DNA from: Rickettsiales bacterium | GTDB taxonomy: Bacteria; Pseudomonadota; Alphaproteobacteria; Rs-D84; CACZYB01 | Length of the DNA stretch: 14,141 bases | Direction of reading: 5' to 3' | NCBI GenBank assembly: GCA_031276335.1 | Contig: JAISNH010000015.1 | Span: 1-14,141, forward strand | Part shown: one piece after another, positions 1 to 5,585 of the stretch | How the letters are laid out: each line of letters opens with the position of its first letter | How positions within the stretch are numbered: the first letter of the stretch is position 1 | Notes under the pieces: model-generated | Databases searched by the model: none | Told to the model about the DNA's origin: nothing | What the model saw: only the letters and a program-made list of their open reading frames with translations | Made by a program: the position numbers and the translations under genes

Positions 1-2
1 AG

Positions 3-78
3 TGGTGTCCCCAAGGGGAGTCGAACCCCTGTTGAGAGATTGAAAGCCTCCTGTCCTAGGCCACTAGACGATGGGGAC
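3..78 (-). tRNA. tRNA-Glu (anticodon TTC)
   Basis: Read on the minus strand, the gene folds as a full cloverleaf. The 7-bp acceptor stem is GTCCCCA with TGGGGAC. A D arm follows, then the anticodon loop CTTTCAA carrying TTC, a 4-base variable region as is usual for tRNA-Glu, and a T arm AGGGG-TTCGACT-CCCCT. The discriminator base is A and the CCA end is encoded (positions 5 to 3). The anticodon stem GGAGG/TCTCT includes two G-U pairs, at its two ends. A good promoter lies just upstream. The 3' flank and any terminator are outside the window. Confidence 0.96.
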
Positions 79-89
79 ATCCACGGCCA

Positions 90-117
90 ATTATAACCGA
101 CATCCGCCGTAAATCAA
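90..117 (-). promoter_or_regulatory. Promoter of tRNA-Glu
   Basis: On the minus strand there is TTGATT at 117-112, a 16-base spacer and a perfect TATAAT at 95-90. Transcription would start near 83, leaving a leader of about 5 bases before the tRNA. Position and quality fit a housekeeping sigma-70-type promoter for a stable RNA. It lies immediately after the last recognisable codons of the MazG-like remnant. Confidence 0.75.
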
Positions 118-124
118 GGGAAAT

Positions 125-178
125 CTTGCTGCTTGCCCTGATTATATCAGGAATTTTATCCCGCACCAGTTTTTCCAT
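125..178 (-). pseudogene. 5' remnant of a MazG-like NTP pyrophosphohydrolase gene
   Basis: An ATG at 178-176 opens a frame whose first residues are [22 protein letters not shown] followed by two isoleucines is the hallmark amino end of the small MazG-like/phosphoribosyl-ATP pyrophosphohydrolase-like proteins (COG4997 type), normally about 100 residues long. An SD-like AAAGG lies 6 bases upstream. After about 16 to 18 codons the similarity ends. The frame runs on through the tRNA-Glu promoter and stops inside the tRNA (TAG at 58-56), for 40 codons in all. The helices that carry the metal-binding residues are absent, so no enzyme activity is expected. I infer that a deletion joined the start of the gene to the tRNA promoter. 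A chance match over 15 residues is possible but unlikely given the preserved start codon and SD. Confidence 0.55.
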
Positions 179-194
179 TCCGCGCCTTTCGATA

Positions 195-223
195 TTGCTT
201 TTGTACAGTTCCCATGTTACAAT
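195..223 (+). promoter_or_regulatory. Candidate promoter of fba
   Basis: TTGCTT at 195-200, a 17-base spacer and TACAAT at 218-223 lie just upstream of the aldolase gene. An overlapping alternative is TTGTAC at 201-206 with TATAAG at 223-228 and a 16-base spacer. Either would give a leader of about 20 to 30 bases. There is no other plus-strand gene upstream in the window, so fba needs its own promoter. Confidence 0.5.
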
Positions 224-241
224 ATAAGAGTGGAAAACCAA

Positions 242-246
242 GGGGG
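242..246 (+). promoter_or_regulatory. Ribosome binding site deciding the fba start
   Basis: GGGGG (within AGGGGG, 241-246) lies 9 bases before the ATG at 256. This supports 256 over the in-frame ATG at 214, which would overlap the candidate promoter, and over the ATG at 262, which is 15 bases away. Confidence 0.6.
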
Positions 247-255
247 AAAAATCGG

Positions 256-1317
256 ATGGCAATGATTTCATTGCGGCAGCTTCTAGACCACGCGGGGGAG
301 CATGGCTATGGCATACCGGCGTTCAACATCAACGACATGGAACAGATGCTGGCCGTGCTGGCCGCGGCCGACCGCACCGGATCGCCGGTCATAATCCAGG
401 CCTCCAAGGGCGCGCGGGCGTATGCGGACGACAGGGTGCTGCGGCACCTTATGCTGGCGGCGGTCGAGATGTACCCCGCGCTTCCGATATGCGTACACCA
501 GGATCACGGCCCGACGCCTGCGGTATGCAGGTCGGCGATTGATAATGGATTCACCTCGGTCATGATGGACGGCTCGCTCGACGGGGATGGCCGGCCTTCA
601 ACCTACGGCTACAACGTCGGCGTGACGCGCGAGGTCGTCGGATTCGCGCATCCGGCCGGCGTGTCGGTCGAGGGCGAAATCGGAGTGATAGGAAGCTTGG
701 AAACCGGCGGCGGGGAAAAGGAGGACGGACAGGGGCTGTCGGGGAAAACCGACCGCGGCAAGCTCGTCACCGACCCGGATGAAGCGGCCATGTTCGTGGC
801 CGCGACGAATTTGGATGCGCTCGCGGTGGCAATCGGCACCTCGCACGGCGCGTACAAGTTCACGCGCAGGCCCGACGGCGAAATACTGTCTATCGAAACC
901 GTCAGGCTGATCCATGCGAAGCTGCCGCATACCGCGCTAGTCATGCACGGAAGCAGCAGCGTGCCGCAGGAGCTCCTGGAGGAGATAAACCGCTATGGCG
1001 GCAACATCCCCGAAACCTACGGCGTCCCGGTCGAGGAAATCCGTCGCGGAATAAAGTACGGGGTAAGGAAGGTCAACATCGATACCGACTGCCGGCTTGC
1101 CATAACCGCGGCGATAAGGAAAGTGTTCGCGACCATGCCTGCCGAGTTCGACCCGCGGAAATACCTGAAGCCGGCGATGGACGGGATGCAGGCGCTGTGC
1201 GAGAGCAGGTACGAGGAATTTGGAACGGCGGGCAAGGCCGCCGGCATAAGGCCGATACCCCTTTCCGACATGGCCAAGCGCTACGCGAGCGGCGAACTGG
1301 ACGCGAAAGTAGGATGA
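256..1317 (+). CDS. fba: Fructose-bisphosphate aldolase, class II (Cbb/Calvin-cycle subtype)
   Basis: Catalyses the reversible zinc-dependent cleavage of fructose 1,6-bisphosphate into glyceraldehyde 3-phosphate and dihydroxyacetone phosphate in the cytosol. The 353-residue product is colinear with the class IIB aldolases known from cbb operons (FruBisAldo_II_B type). It opens with [18 protein letters not shown] at 81-85 supplies the catalytic Asp83 and zinc ligand His84. The other ligands are His198 in TSHGAYKF and His231 in VMHGSSS. The phosphate-binding segment VNIDTD lies near 273-278. The end, [13 protein letters not shown], is typical. The subtype name comes from autotrophs, but no other Calvin-cycle gene is visible here, so a role in glycolysis and gluconeogenesis is more likely. 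It appears monocistronic, with its own candidate promoter and a 191-base gap before the next gene. Isoleucine codons are 11 ATA, 9 ATC and 2 ATT. Confidence 0.95.
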   Translation: MAMISLRQLLDHAGEHGYGIPAFNINDMEQMLAVLAAADRTGSPVIIQASKGARAYADDRVLRHLMLAAVEMYPALPICVHQDHGPTPAVCRSAIDNGFTSVMMDGSLDGDGRPSTYGYNVGVTREVVGFAHPAGVSVEGEIGVIGSLETGGGEKEDGQGLSGKTDRGKLVTDPDEAAMFVAATNLDALAVAIGTSHGAYKFTRRPDGEILSIETVRLIHAKLPHTALVMHGSSSVPQELLEEINRYGGNIPETYGVPVEEIRRGIKYGVRKVNIDTDCRLAITAAIRKVFATMPAEFDPRKYLKPAMDGMQALCESRYEEFGTAGKAAGIRPIPLSDMAKRYASGELDAKVG

Positions 1318-1387
1318 AAAAAGACGCGGAATTTCTTGAATGCCCGCAGCGCGTCCGGCAAAGCCCAGCAATCTAGATTTCGTGCAT

Positions 1388-1403
1388 CCCCTGTCATAGC
1401 GGC
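1388..1403 (+). repeat. 16-base intergenic repeat, copy 1
   Basis: CCCCTGTCATAGCGGC lies in the gap between fba and mltA. It matches 2634-2649 at 15 of 16 positions. Both copies lie between genes and in the same orientation. The core GTCATAGCGG also occurs inverted at 3949-3958, but there it is part of the psd coding sequence. The rest of this gap (1318-1508) holds no convincing gene or intrinsic terminator. Confidence 0.4.
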
Positions 1404-1456
1404 GCACAAATATTCCATAGGACAGCGCGCCGACAATACAATTTTTCCGCCCCCGC

Positions 1457-1485
1457 TTTACATGTCTTTGAAAATATGATATACT
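1457..1485 (+). promoter_or_regulatory. Promoter of mltA
   Basis: TTTACA at 1457-1462, a 17-base spacer and TATACT at 1480-1485. The start point would be near 1492, leaving a leader of about 17 bases that carries an AAAAGGGGA ribosome binding site. The arrangement matches the candidate promoters before recO and valS. Confidence 0.65.
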
Positions 1486-1508
1486 GGCAGAATAGAAAAG
1501 GGGAATAG

Positions 1509-2630
1509 ATGGCGGAAAGGCAATCGAAATTATTGGGTGTGGCATGCGTGCTCCTGGCGCTGGCCTCGTGCCGCTCGTCGCGCTTGGACGACCGCATCCC
1601 TTTCAGGAAATCCGAAAAAAAGATGAACCTTTCCCGCACCGATTTCGCAATACTTCCCGGCTGGCAGAACGACGACCCGTCGGATGCGCTTTCGGCGTTC
1701 AAGAAATCCTGCGTCAGGATAATGTCCGAGGGCGATTTCGTCGCGAGCTCCCAGATCGTCATTTCGGCCGACTTCATGAAATCCGCATGTGCGGCGGCCC
1801 CGTCGGAGGAAACCCCAGGCGCGGCGCGCGCGTACTTCGAATTCTGGTTCGACCCGTATATGGTCTCGACGATCGACGGCCGCATGACCGGCACGGTCAC
1901 GAGCTATTACGAATCCGAGCTTGAGGGCGACGTGGAGCCGTCGTGCGACTACCTGACTCCCATATACGGAAAGCCGTCCGACCTGAACGGCGGCAAGTAT
2001 TTCACGAGGAAGCAGATTGAGAACGGAGCCATCCGCGACCGCGCGCCCGTCCTGTTCTGGGCGAAGAATCCGTCCGACGTGCACATCCTCCACATCCAGG
2101 GCAGCGGCATAGTCCGCTCGCCGAAGGGGCGGGCGTACCGCATAGGATACGCCGGCAACAACGGCTATTCCTTTTCCGGCATAGGGAGCATACTGCAAAG
2201 GCACGGCATCCGCCCGGGGAAGGGATATTCGATGATAGGCGTGAAGGAATGGCTGGACGAGAACCCGGAGAGAGCGCGCGCGCTGATGCAGGAAAACCAG
2301 CGGTTCATATTCTTCCGCGACATAGTGGGCGATGGCCCCGTCGGCGCGATGGGCGTGCCGCTGACCCCGGGGCGCAGTATCGCCGTCGACCCCGAATACA
2401 TACCCTTGGGACTGCCGTTGTTCCTTGCCGCGAAGGACCCGGACGGCGAGAAGATCGAAAGGCTTGTCGTGGCCCAGGACACGGGCAGCGCGATAAAGGG
2501 AGTTATCCGCGCCGACTATTTCTGGGGCAGCGGAAACCAGGCGTTCGACAAGGCCGGACGCATGAACAGCGAAGGTTCGTATTACATCCTGCTGCCGAAG
2601 GAGGGCAAGAACTTCGCCGTGAAGAAATAG
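1509..2630 (+). CDS. mltA: Membrane-bound lytic murein transglycosylase A (lipoprotein)
   Basis: Cleaves the MurNAc-GlcNAc bond of peptidoglycan and forms a 1,6-anhydro ring, helping cell-wall turnover. The 373-residue length is close to E. coli MltA. Residues 1-21 form a lipoprotein signal with lipobox LASC and the acylated Cys21. The next residue is Arg, not Asp, so sorting to the outer membrane is expected. The MltA domain spans about 110-260 (VTSYYES, LHIQGSG, GYAGNNGYSF). A 3D-type barrel follows at about 285-365, with AQDTGSAIKG carrying Asp324, the probable catalytic acid equivalent to Asp308 of E. coli MltA, and Asp336 in RADYFWG. The start at 1509 is supported by the upstream AAGGGG and by the signal peptide. 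It is convergent with dgkA, with only 20 bases between the stop codons. Confidence 0.94.
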   Translation: MAERQSKLLGVACVLLALASCRSSRLDDRIPFRKSEKKMNLSRTDFAILPGWQNDDPSDALSAFKKSCVRIMSEGDFVASSQIVISADFMKSACAAAPSEETPGAARAYFEFWFDPYMVSTIDGRMTGTVTSYYESELEGDVEPSCDYLTPIYGKPSDLNGGKYFTRKQIENGAIRDRAPVLFWAKNPSDVHILHIQGSGIVRSPKGRAYRIGYAGNNGYSFSGIGSILQRHGIRPGKGYSMIGVKEWLDENPERARALMQENQRFIFFRDIVGDGPVGAMGVPLTPGRSIAVDPEYIPLGLPLFLAAKDPDGEKIERLVVAQDTGSAIKGVIRADYFWGSGNQAFDKAGRMNSEGSYYILLPKEGKNFAVKK

Positions 2631-2633
2631 GAA

Positions 2634-2649
2634 CCCCCGTCATAGCGGC
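2634..2649 (+). repeat. 16-base intergenic repeat, copy 2
   Basis: CCCCCGTCATAGCGGC fills most of the 20-base gap between the convergent mltA and dgkA genes. It matches 1388-1403 with one mismatch. No stem-loop with a T run is visible, so it is not an obvious intrinsic terminator. Confidence 0.4.
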
Positions 2650-2650
2650 A

Positions 2651-3019
2651 TTACATGAATTTGTTGAATAAAACGATTCCCCACACCGCGCCGAAATACG
2701 CGAACGACATCAGCACGATAAGCGAGCCGATGTCCTTTGCTATTTTGGAATACCGGTGCTGCTCCGTCCCGATTCGGTCGATTGTGAATTCGACGGCCGT
2801 ATTGACAAGCTCGGCGAACAGGACGAAGAAAATCGCCGTGAGGAGGAACAGCCTCTCCACCATGGAAAAATCGATCGCGAACGCGGCGGCGAGGAACGCG
2901 GACATCAGCAGCAGCTCCTGCCGGAACGCCTCCTCCGACTTTACCGCAGCCATAAATCCGTCGTACGAATTCCTGAACGCGGCCATAATCCGCGCTATGC
3001 CGGCGCGTTCGTGCTTCAC
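2651..3019 (-). CDS. dgkA: Diacylglycerol kinase
   Basis: Phosphorylates diacylglycerol with ATP to give phosphatidic acid in the inner membrane, returning the lipid to phospholipid synthesis. The 122-residue product matches the small prokaryotic DAGK family (E. coli about 121). An amphipathic amino end is followed by three membrane helices near 36-53, 55-72 and 97-118. The active-site segment AELVNTAVEFTIDRIG contains Glu70, Asn73 and Glu77, matching the catalytic and metal-binding residues of E. coli DgkA. The start codon is GTG. It overlaps the pssA stop in GTGA and has a GGGAGG ribosome binding site 6 bases upstream inside pssA, so translational coupling is likely. It is the last gene of a psd-pssA-dgkA run. 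Confidence 0.95.
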   Translation of the reverse strand: MKHERAGIARIMAAFRNSYDGFMAAVKSEEAFRQELLLMSAFLAAAFAIDFSMVERLFLLTAIFFVLFAELVNTAVEFTIDRIGTEQHRYSKIAKDIGSLIVLMSFAYFGAVWGIVLFNKFM

Positions 3020-3807
3020 TTTGCGCCTCCCTCGGCCAGCCTTCTGGCCTTCAGGAAGCTTGCGATTACGAACGGCATGGAAAGCAGGTACAGCGCGCCC
3101 GTCACCGCCAGCACGTGCCAGAAATAGAACACCAGCAGCATGAGCGCGAGCACGAGCATTATCAGTATGTAGCTGGCCGCCGTCGACGACACCTTGACTT
3201 TTTTAAGCGACAGCATCGGTATCCGGCTGACGAAGAAAAACGCGATTATGGAAACCCATGCGGCGACCAGGCGGGGATCCTGGAACAGCTCGATCTTCGT
3301 CGCATTGTAAAGCGCGATCGGGAAAAAGGCCATAAGGCCGCCCGCCGGCGCCGGCATTCCGGTGAAGAAGTGGCTCCAGTATTCCGGAACCTTCGAGCTG
3401 CCGGCCATGGTGTTGAACCGCGCCAGCCGGAGCACGCACGCGCACGCGAACATCACGGATACGACCCAGCCGATTCCCTTTGCCCCGCTGGTCGCGTAGA
3501 AGAAGGTGACGAAGGCCGGCGCGACGCCGAAGCTTATCGCGTCGACGAGGCTGTCGAGCTCCACCCCGAACTGCGAGGAGGTCTTGAACATGCGCGCCAG
3601 CCGCCCGTCAAGACCGTCGAGTATCGCCCCCAGCATGACGAGCAGCACCGCGCGGCCGAAGTATCCGCGGGACGCCCACAGTATCGCGGTCATTCCGCAC
3701 GCGCACGACGAAAGCGTCACGAACGCCGGCAGTATGTGCCCCACGGTGAACAGATTCGCCGACGACGCGGAATTCCCGGAAATTTTCCTGAACAGCTTTT
3801 TTTTCAT
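3016..3807 (-). CDS. pssA: CDP-diacylglycerol-serine O-phosphatidyltransferase
   Basis: Makes phosphatidylserine from CDP-diacylglycerol and L-serine, the first committed step towards phosphatidylethanolamine. The 263-residue product is a multi-span membrane protein with the CDP-alcohol phosphatidyltransferase motif at 64-89: Asp64, Asp67, Gly68, Ala71, Arg72, Gly81, Asp85 and Asp89, all present. About seven to eight hydrophobic segments follow the family pattern. This is the integral-membrane (Bacillus/alphaproteobacterial) type, not the E. coli phospholipase D-like type. The start ATG at 3807 has AAAGGAG upstream. It lies between psd and dgkA on the same strand and overlaps dgkA by 4 bases. 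Psd, which uses its product, is encoded just upstream. Confidence 0.95.
   Translation of the reverse strand: MKKKLFRKISGNSASSANLFTVGHILPAFVTLSSCACGMTAILWASRGYFGRAVLLVMLGAILDGLDGRLARMFKTSSQFGVELDSLVDAISFGVAPAFVTFFYATSGAKGIGWVVSVMFACACVLRLARFNTMAGSSKVPEYWSHFFTGMPAPAGGLMAFFPIALYNATKIELFQDPRLVAAWVSIIAFFFVSRIPMLSLKKVKVSSTAASYILIMLVLALMLLVFYFWHVLAVTGALYLLSMPFVIASFLKARRLAEGGAK
3026..3031 (-). promoter_or_regulatory. Ribosome binding site for dgkA inside pssA
   Basis: GGGAGG on the minus strand lies 6 bases before the GTG start of dgkA. This strong SD supports the GTG start and the 4-base overlap with pssA. Confidence 0.65.
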
Positions 3808-3848
3808 TTGGACTCCTTTAGGTTGAAGTTTACATTTATCACGCCGTC

Positions 3849-3868
3849 ATTCCGGCGCCCGCTGGAAT
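3849..3868. repeat. Small hairpin resembling dispersed palindromic repeats
   Basis: In the 124-base gap between psd and pssA, ATTCCGG and CTGGAAT pair as a 7-bp stem (one G-T pair) around a 6-base loop. The surrounding GTCATTCCGGCG...GGAATTCGGG resembles the short GTCATTCC-type palindromic repeats scattered through many proteobacterial genomes. Only one copy is in the window, so membership of a repeat family is inferred. The gap otherwise holds the pssA ribosome binding site and no gene. Confidence 0.35.
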
Positions 3869-3931
3869 TCGGGCTGGGCATAGCGCATTTTCCAGCTCCG
3901 GATATAGGCCGGGCTACGGGCGACGAAGGCA

Positions 3932-4636
3932 TCATTTCGATTTTATCTCCGCTATGACGGTTTCACCGGCAATCGTGCTTTGCCCGGATTTTACGAGCAC
4001 GCGGTACTTGTCCCGCGGAAGGTAGACGTCGAGGCGCGATCCGAACTTGATGAGGCCGAAGCGCTCGCCGGCCTTCACGCTGTCGCCGGCCTTCGCGCGC
4101 GAAACTATGCGCCGCGCGACAAGTCCGGCTATCTGTACGCAGCAGACCTTGGCGTGCCCGTCGGTTTCGATAAGCATTATGTTGCGCTCGTTGTGCTTGG
4201 AGGCCTTGTCCATGTCTGCGTTGAAGAACTTGCCGGCCACGTACACGGACTTCAGCACACGCCCGGAAACCGGGCTGCGGTTGACGTGCACGTCGAACAC
4301 CGACATGAATATGCTGATCCGCACGTATTTTTCCGCGCCCATCTTCAGCTCCGGCGGCAGCGCTGATTCGACTACGGGTAGCACGCGCCCGTCCGCGGGA
4401 GCCAGCACAAGGCCGTCGCCGTCGGGGGCGACTCTCTCCGGGTCGCGGAAGAAATAGTAGGCAAAAACGGTCGCCGCTATCGCGAGCGTGCCCAGGAAAT
4501 CGGACATCATGGCCAAAAGCATCGCGGCCGCGCCCATGACGGAAAGCACCGGTATGCCCTCGGCGCTTATCTTCGGAAGCAGGAACGCACGGATGCTTAA
4601 ATCCGGCCTGCCGTTGCCATTGCTGTTCTTATCCAT
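3932..4636 (-). CDS. psd: Phosphatidylserine decarboxylase proenzyme
   Basis: Decarboxylates phosphatidylserine to phosphatidylethanolamine at the inner membrane. The product, about 234 residues, is the short PSD form. A hydrophobic hairpin sits near residues 29-63, followed by YYFFRDPERV and the catalytic core. Likely catalytic Asp is in APADGRV (about 82) and His in DVHVNRSPVSG (about 117). Self-cleavage is expected at the Gly-Ser bond in KFGSRLDVYLP (about 199-200), which creates the pyruvoyl group on the small alpha chain. Two adjacent ATG codons exist, at 4639 and 4636. GGGAG lies 3 bases from the first and 6 from the second, so I chose 4636. It is first in the run psd-pssA-dgkA. The 124-base gap to pssA leaves room for an internal promoter, but I see no clear one. 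Confidence 0.94.
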   Translation of the reverse strand: MDKNSNGNGRPDLSIRAFLLPKISAEGIPVLSVMGAAAMLLAMMSDFLGTLAIAATVFAYYFFRDPERVAPDGDGLVLAPADGRVLPVVESALPPELKMGAEKYVRISIFMSVFDVHVNRSPVSGRVLKSVYVAGKFFNADMDKASKHNERNIMLIETDGHAKVCCVQIAGLVARRIVSRAKAGDSVKAGERFGLIKFGSRLDVYLPRDKYRVLVKSGQSTIAGETVIAEIKSK

Positions 4637-4667
4637 CATTTTCTCCCGTCGATAAATTCATGTGATA

Positions 4668-4695
4668 ATTCTAGCAAATAAAAAGCAAAAAACAA
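4668..4695 (-). promoter_or_regulatory. Candidate promoter of the psd-pssA-dgkA run
   Basis: On the minus strand there is TTGTTT at 4695-4690, a 16-base spacer and TAGAAT at 4673-4668. The stretch is AT-rich compared with its surroundings, as expected for a promoter. It lies about 30 bases upstream of the psd start. Confidence 0.45.
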
Positions 4696-4770
4696 CTGGT
4701 AAAAATCCAGCGGCCTGCCTAGCCCATCATAGGCGGAGTCCGGACGCGGTTTTTCGTTCGAAAATCCCAG

Positions 4771-4810
4771 ATCGAAATGGATGCGGATTTGCCGGCGCCG
4801 TCATTTCGAT
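4771..4810. repeat. 9-base inverted repeat across the glycosyltransferase stop
   Basis: ATCGAAATG at 4771-4779 and CATTTCGAT at 4802-4810 are perfect inverted copies separated by 22 bases. The right arm forms the last codons and stop of the glycosyltransferase gene (Lys-Ser-Lys-stop), so an RNA hairpin could form at its 3' end. No T run follows, so a standard intrinsic terminator is not supported. The gap 4640-4800 holds only this arm and the psd promoter. Confidence 0.35.
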
Positions 4811-5583
4811 TTCGGAGAACCGAATTTATTCTTGAATGCCCTTAAAAGGTCGCCGCCGAACAGGAGGTGGAGCGCGCGCCTAAGCGCTATATAGGATTTG
4901 TAGGCAAGCGTCGGACCCTTCCGGTACCACGGCTTCCGGTTGCGCCGGACCTGGGCGTAATCAATAGTCGACGGCGCGCCAGTCTCCCTCGAGGGGAACG
5001 GATGGACAGAGTATCCGCGGATTCCGTACTTCCAGTACTTGACTAGCTCGTGGTCGAGCGGCACGAACATGGGCAGCATTTTCCGGGCGTAGCTCCTCGC
5101 GGCTTTTTTGTTGATAAGATAGGCGCCCGCCTTGCTCTGGTGGAACGCGTTCGCGACCAGCCGGCGCCCGGAGGTTATCCGCGCGACAGAGACGTTGCCG
5201 CCCGCGTGGTTGCCGTTCAGCTTCACCATGTCCCACGAGTGATTCTTTAAAAGCGCGGCAACAACGTCCGCGAAGTCCCCGTCGAACTCCATGTCGTCCT
5301 CGAGTATCAGGGCGAACTTCTTCCGCGGATTTTCGGCGAACGCGCGTATGGCGCTATAGTGGCTTATGTAGCATGCGACCTCGGAGGGCGTGATAAGCTT
5401 TCCGTGCGCAAGCGAGTATTTCCAGGCGTCCACCTCGCGCTTCGTGAAGCTCGCCTGCCTGCCGTCGACCGCCGGGACACGCGTGTATCTAAGGCCAAGC
5501 CGCCGGAGCCGCGCCTCCATTTCCCGCATGCGCTCCGGACTGCGGTCGAGGTTGATGACGAGGATTTCGAGGTCGTCCGACAT
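4801..5583 (-). CDS. Glycosyltransferase family 25 (LPS-type sugar transferase)
   Basis: Probably transfers a sugar, often galactose in this family, from a nucleotide-sugar onto lipopolysaccharide or another surface glycan at the cytoplasmic face. The 260-residue product has the family-25 pattern: ILVINLDRSPERM at 7-19, SEVACYISHYSAI near 67-79, the acidic LILEDDMEF motif with Glu95-Asp96-Asp97 that should hold the metal and nucleotide-sugar, and VPLDHEL near 174-180. There is no signal peptide. The basic, hydrophobic tail (about 229-260) could touch the membrane. The ATG at 5583 lies 2 bases after the parC stop (TAGACATG), with AAGG inside the end of parC, so it is probably co-transcribed and translationally coupled with parC. 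The acceptor and donor sugars cannot be told from sequence, and no other LPS gene is adjacent. Confidence 0.9.
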   Translation of the reverse strand: MSDDLEILVINLDRSPERMREMEARLRRLGLRYTRVPAVDGRQASFTKREVDAWKYSLAHGKLITPSEVACYISHYSAIRAFAENPRKKFALILEDDMEFDGDFADVVAALLKNHSWDMVKLNGNHAGGNVSVARITSGRRLVANAFHQSKAGAYLINKKAARSYARKMLPMFVPLDHELVKYWKYGIRGYSVHPFPSRETGAPSTIDYAQVRRNRKPWYRKGPTLAYKSYIALRRALHLLFGGDLLRAFKNKFGSPKSK

Positions 5584-5585
5584 GT

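Noticed and set aside
1333..1347. Similarity of TTCTTGAATGCCC after fba to the 3' end of the glycosyltransferase gene (4827-4839)
   Set aside because: A 13-base match that could encode a short LRAFK-like peptide on the minus strand is too short to call a duplicated gene tail.
3115..3957. 280-codon plus-strand frame opposite pssA
   Set aside because: It is antisense to pssA and into psd, with an Arg/His/Glu-rich composition typical of a shadow frame.
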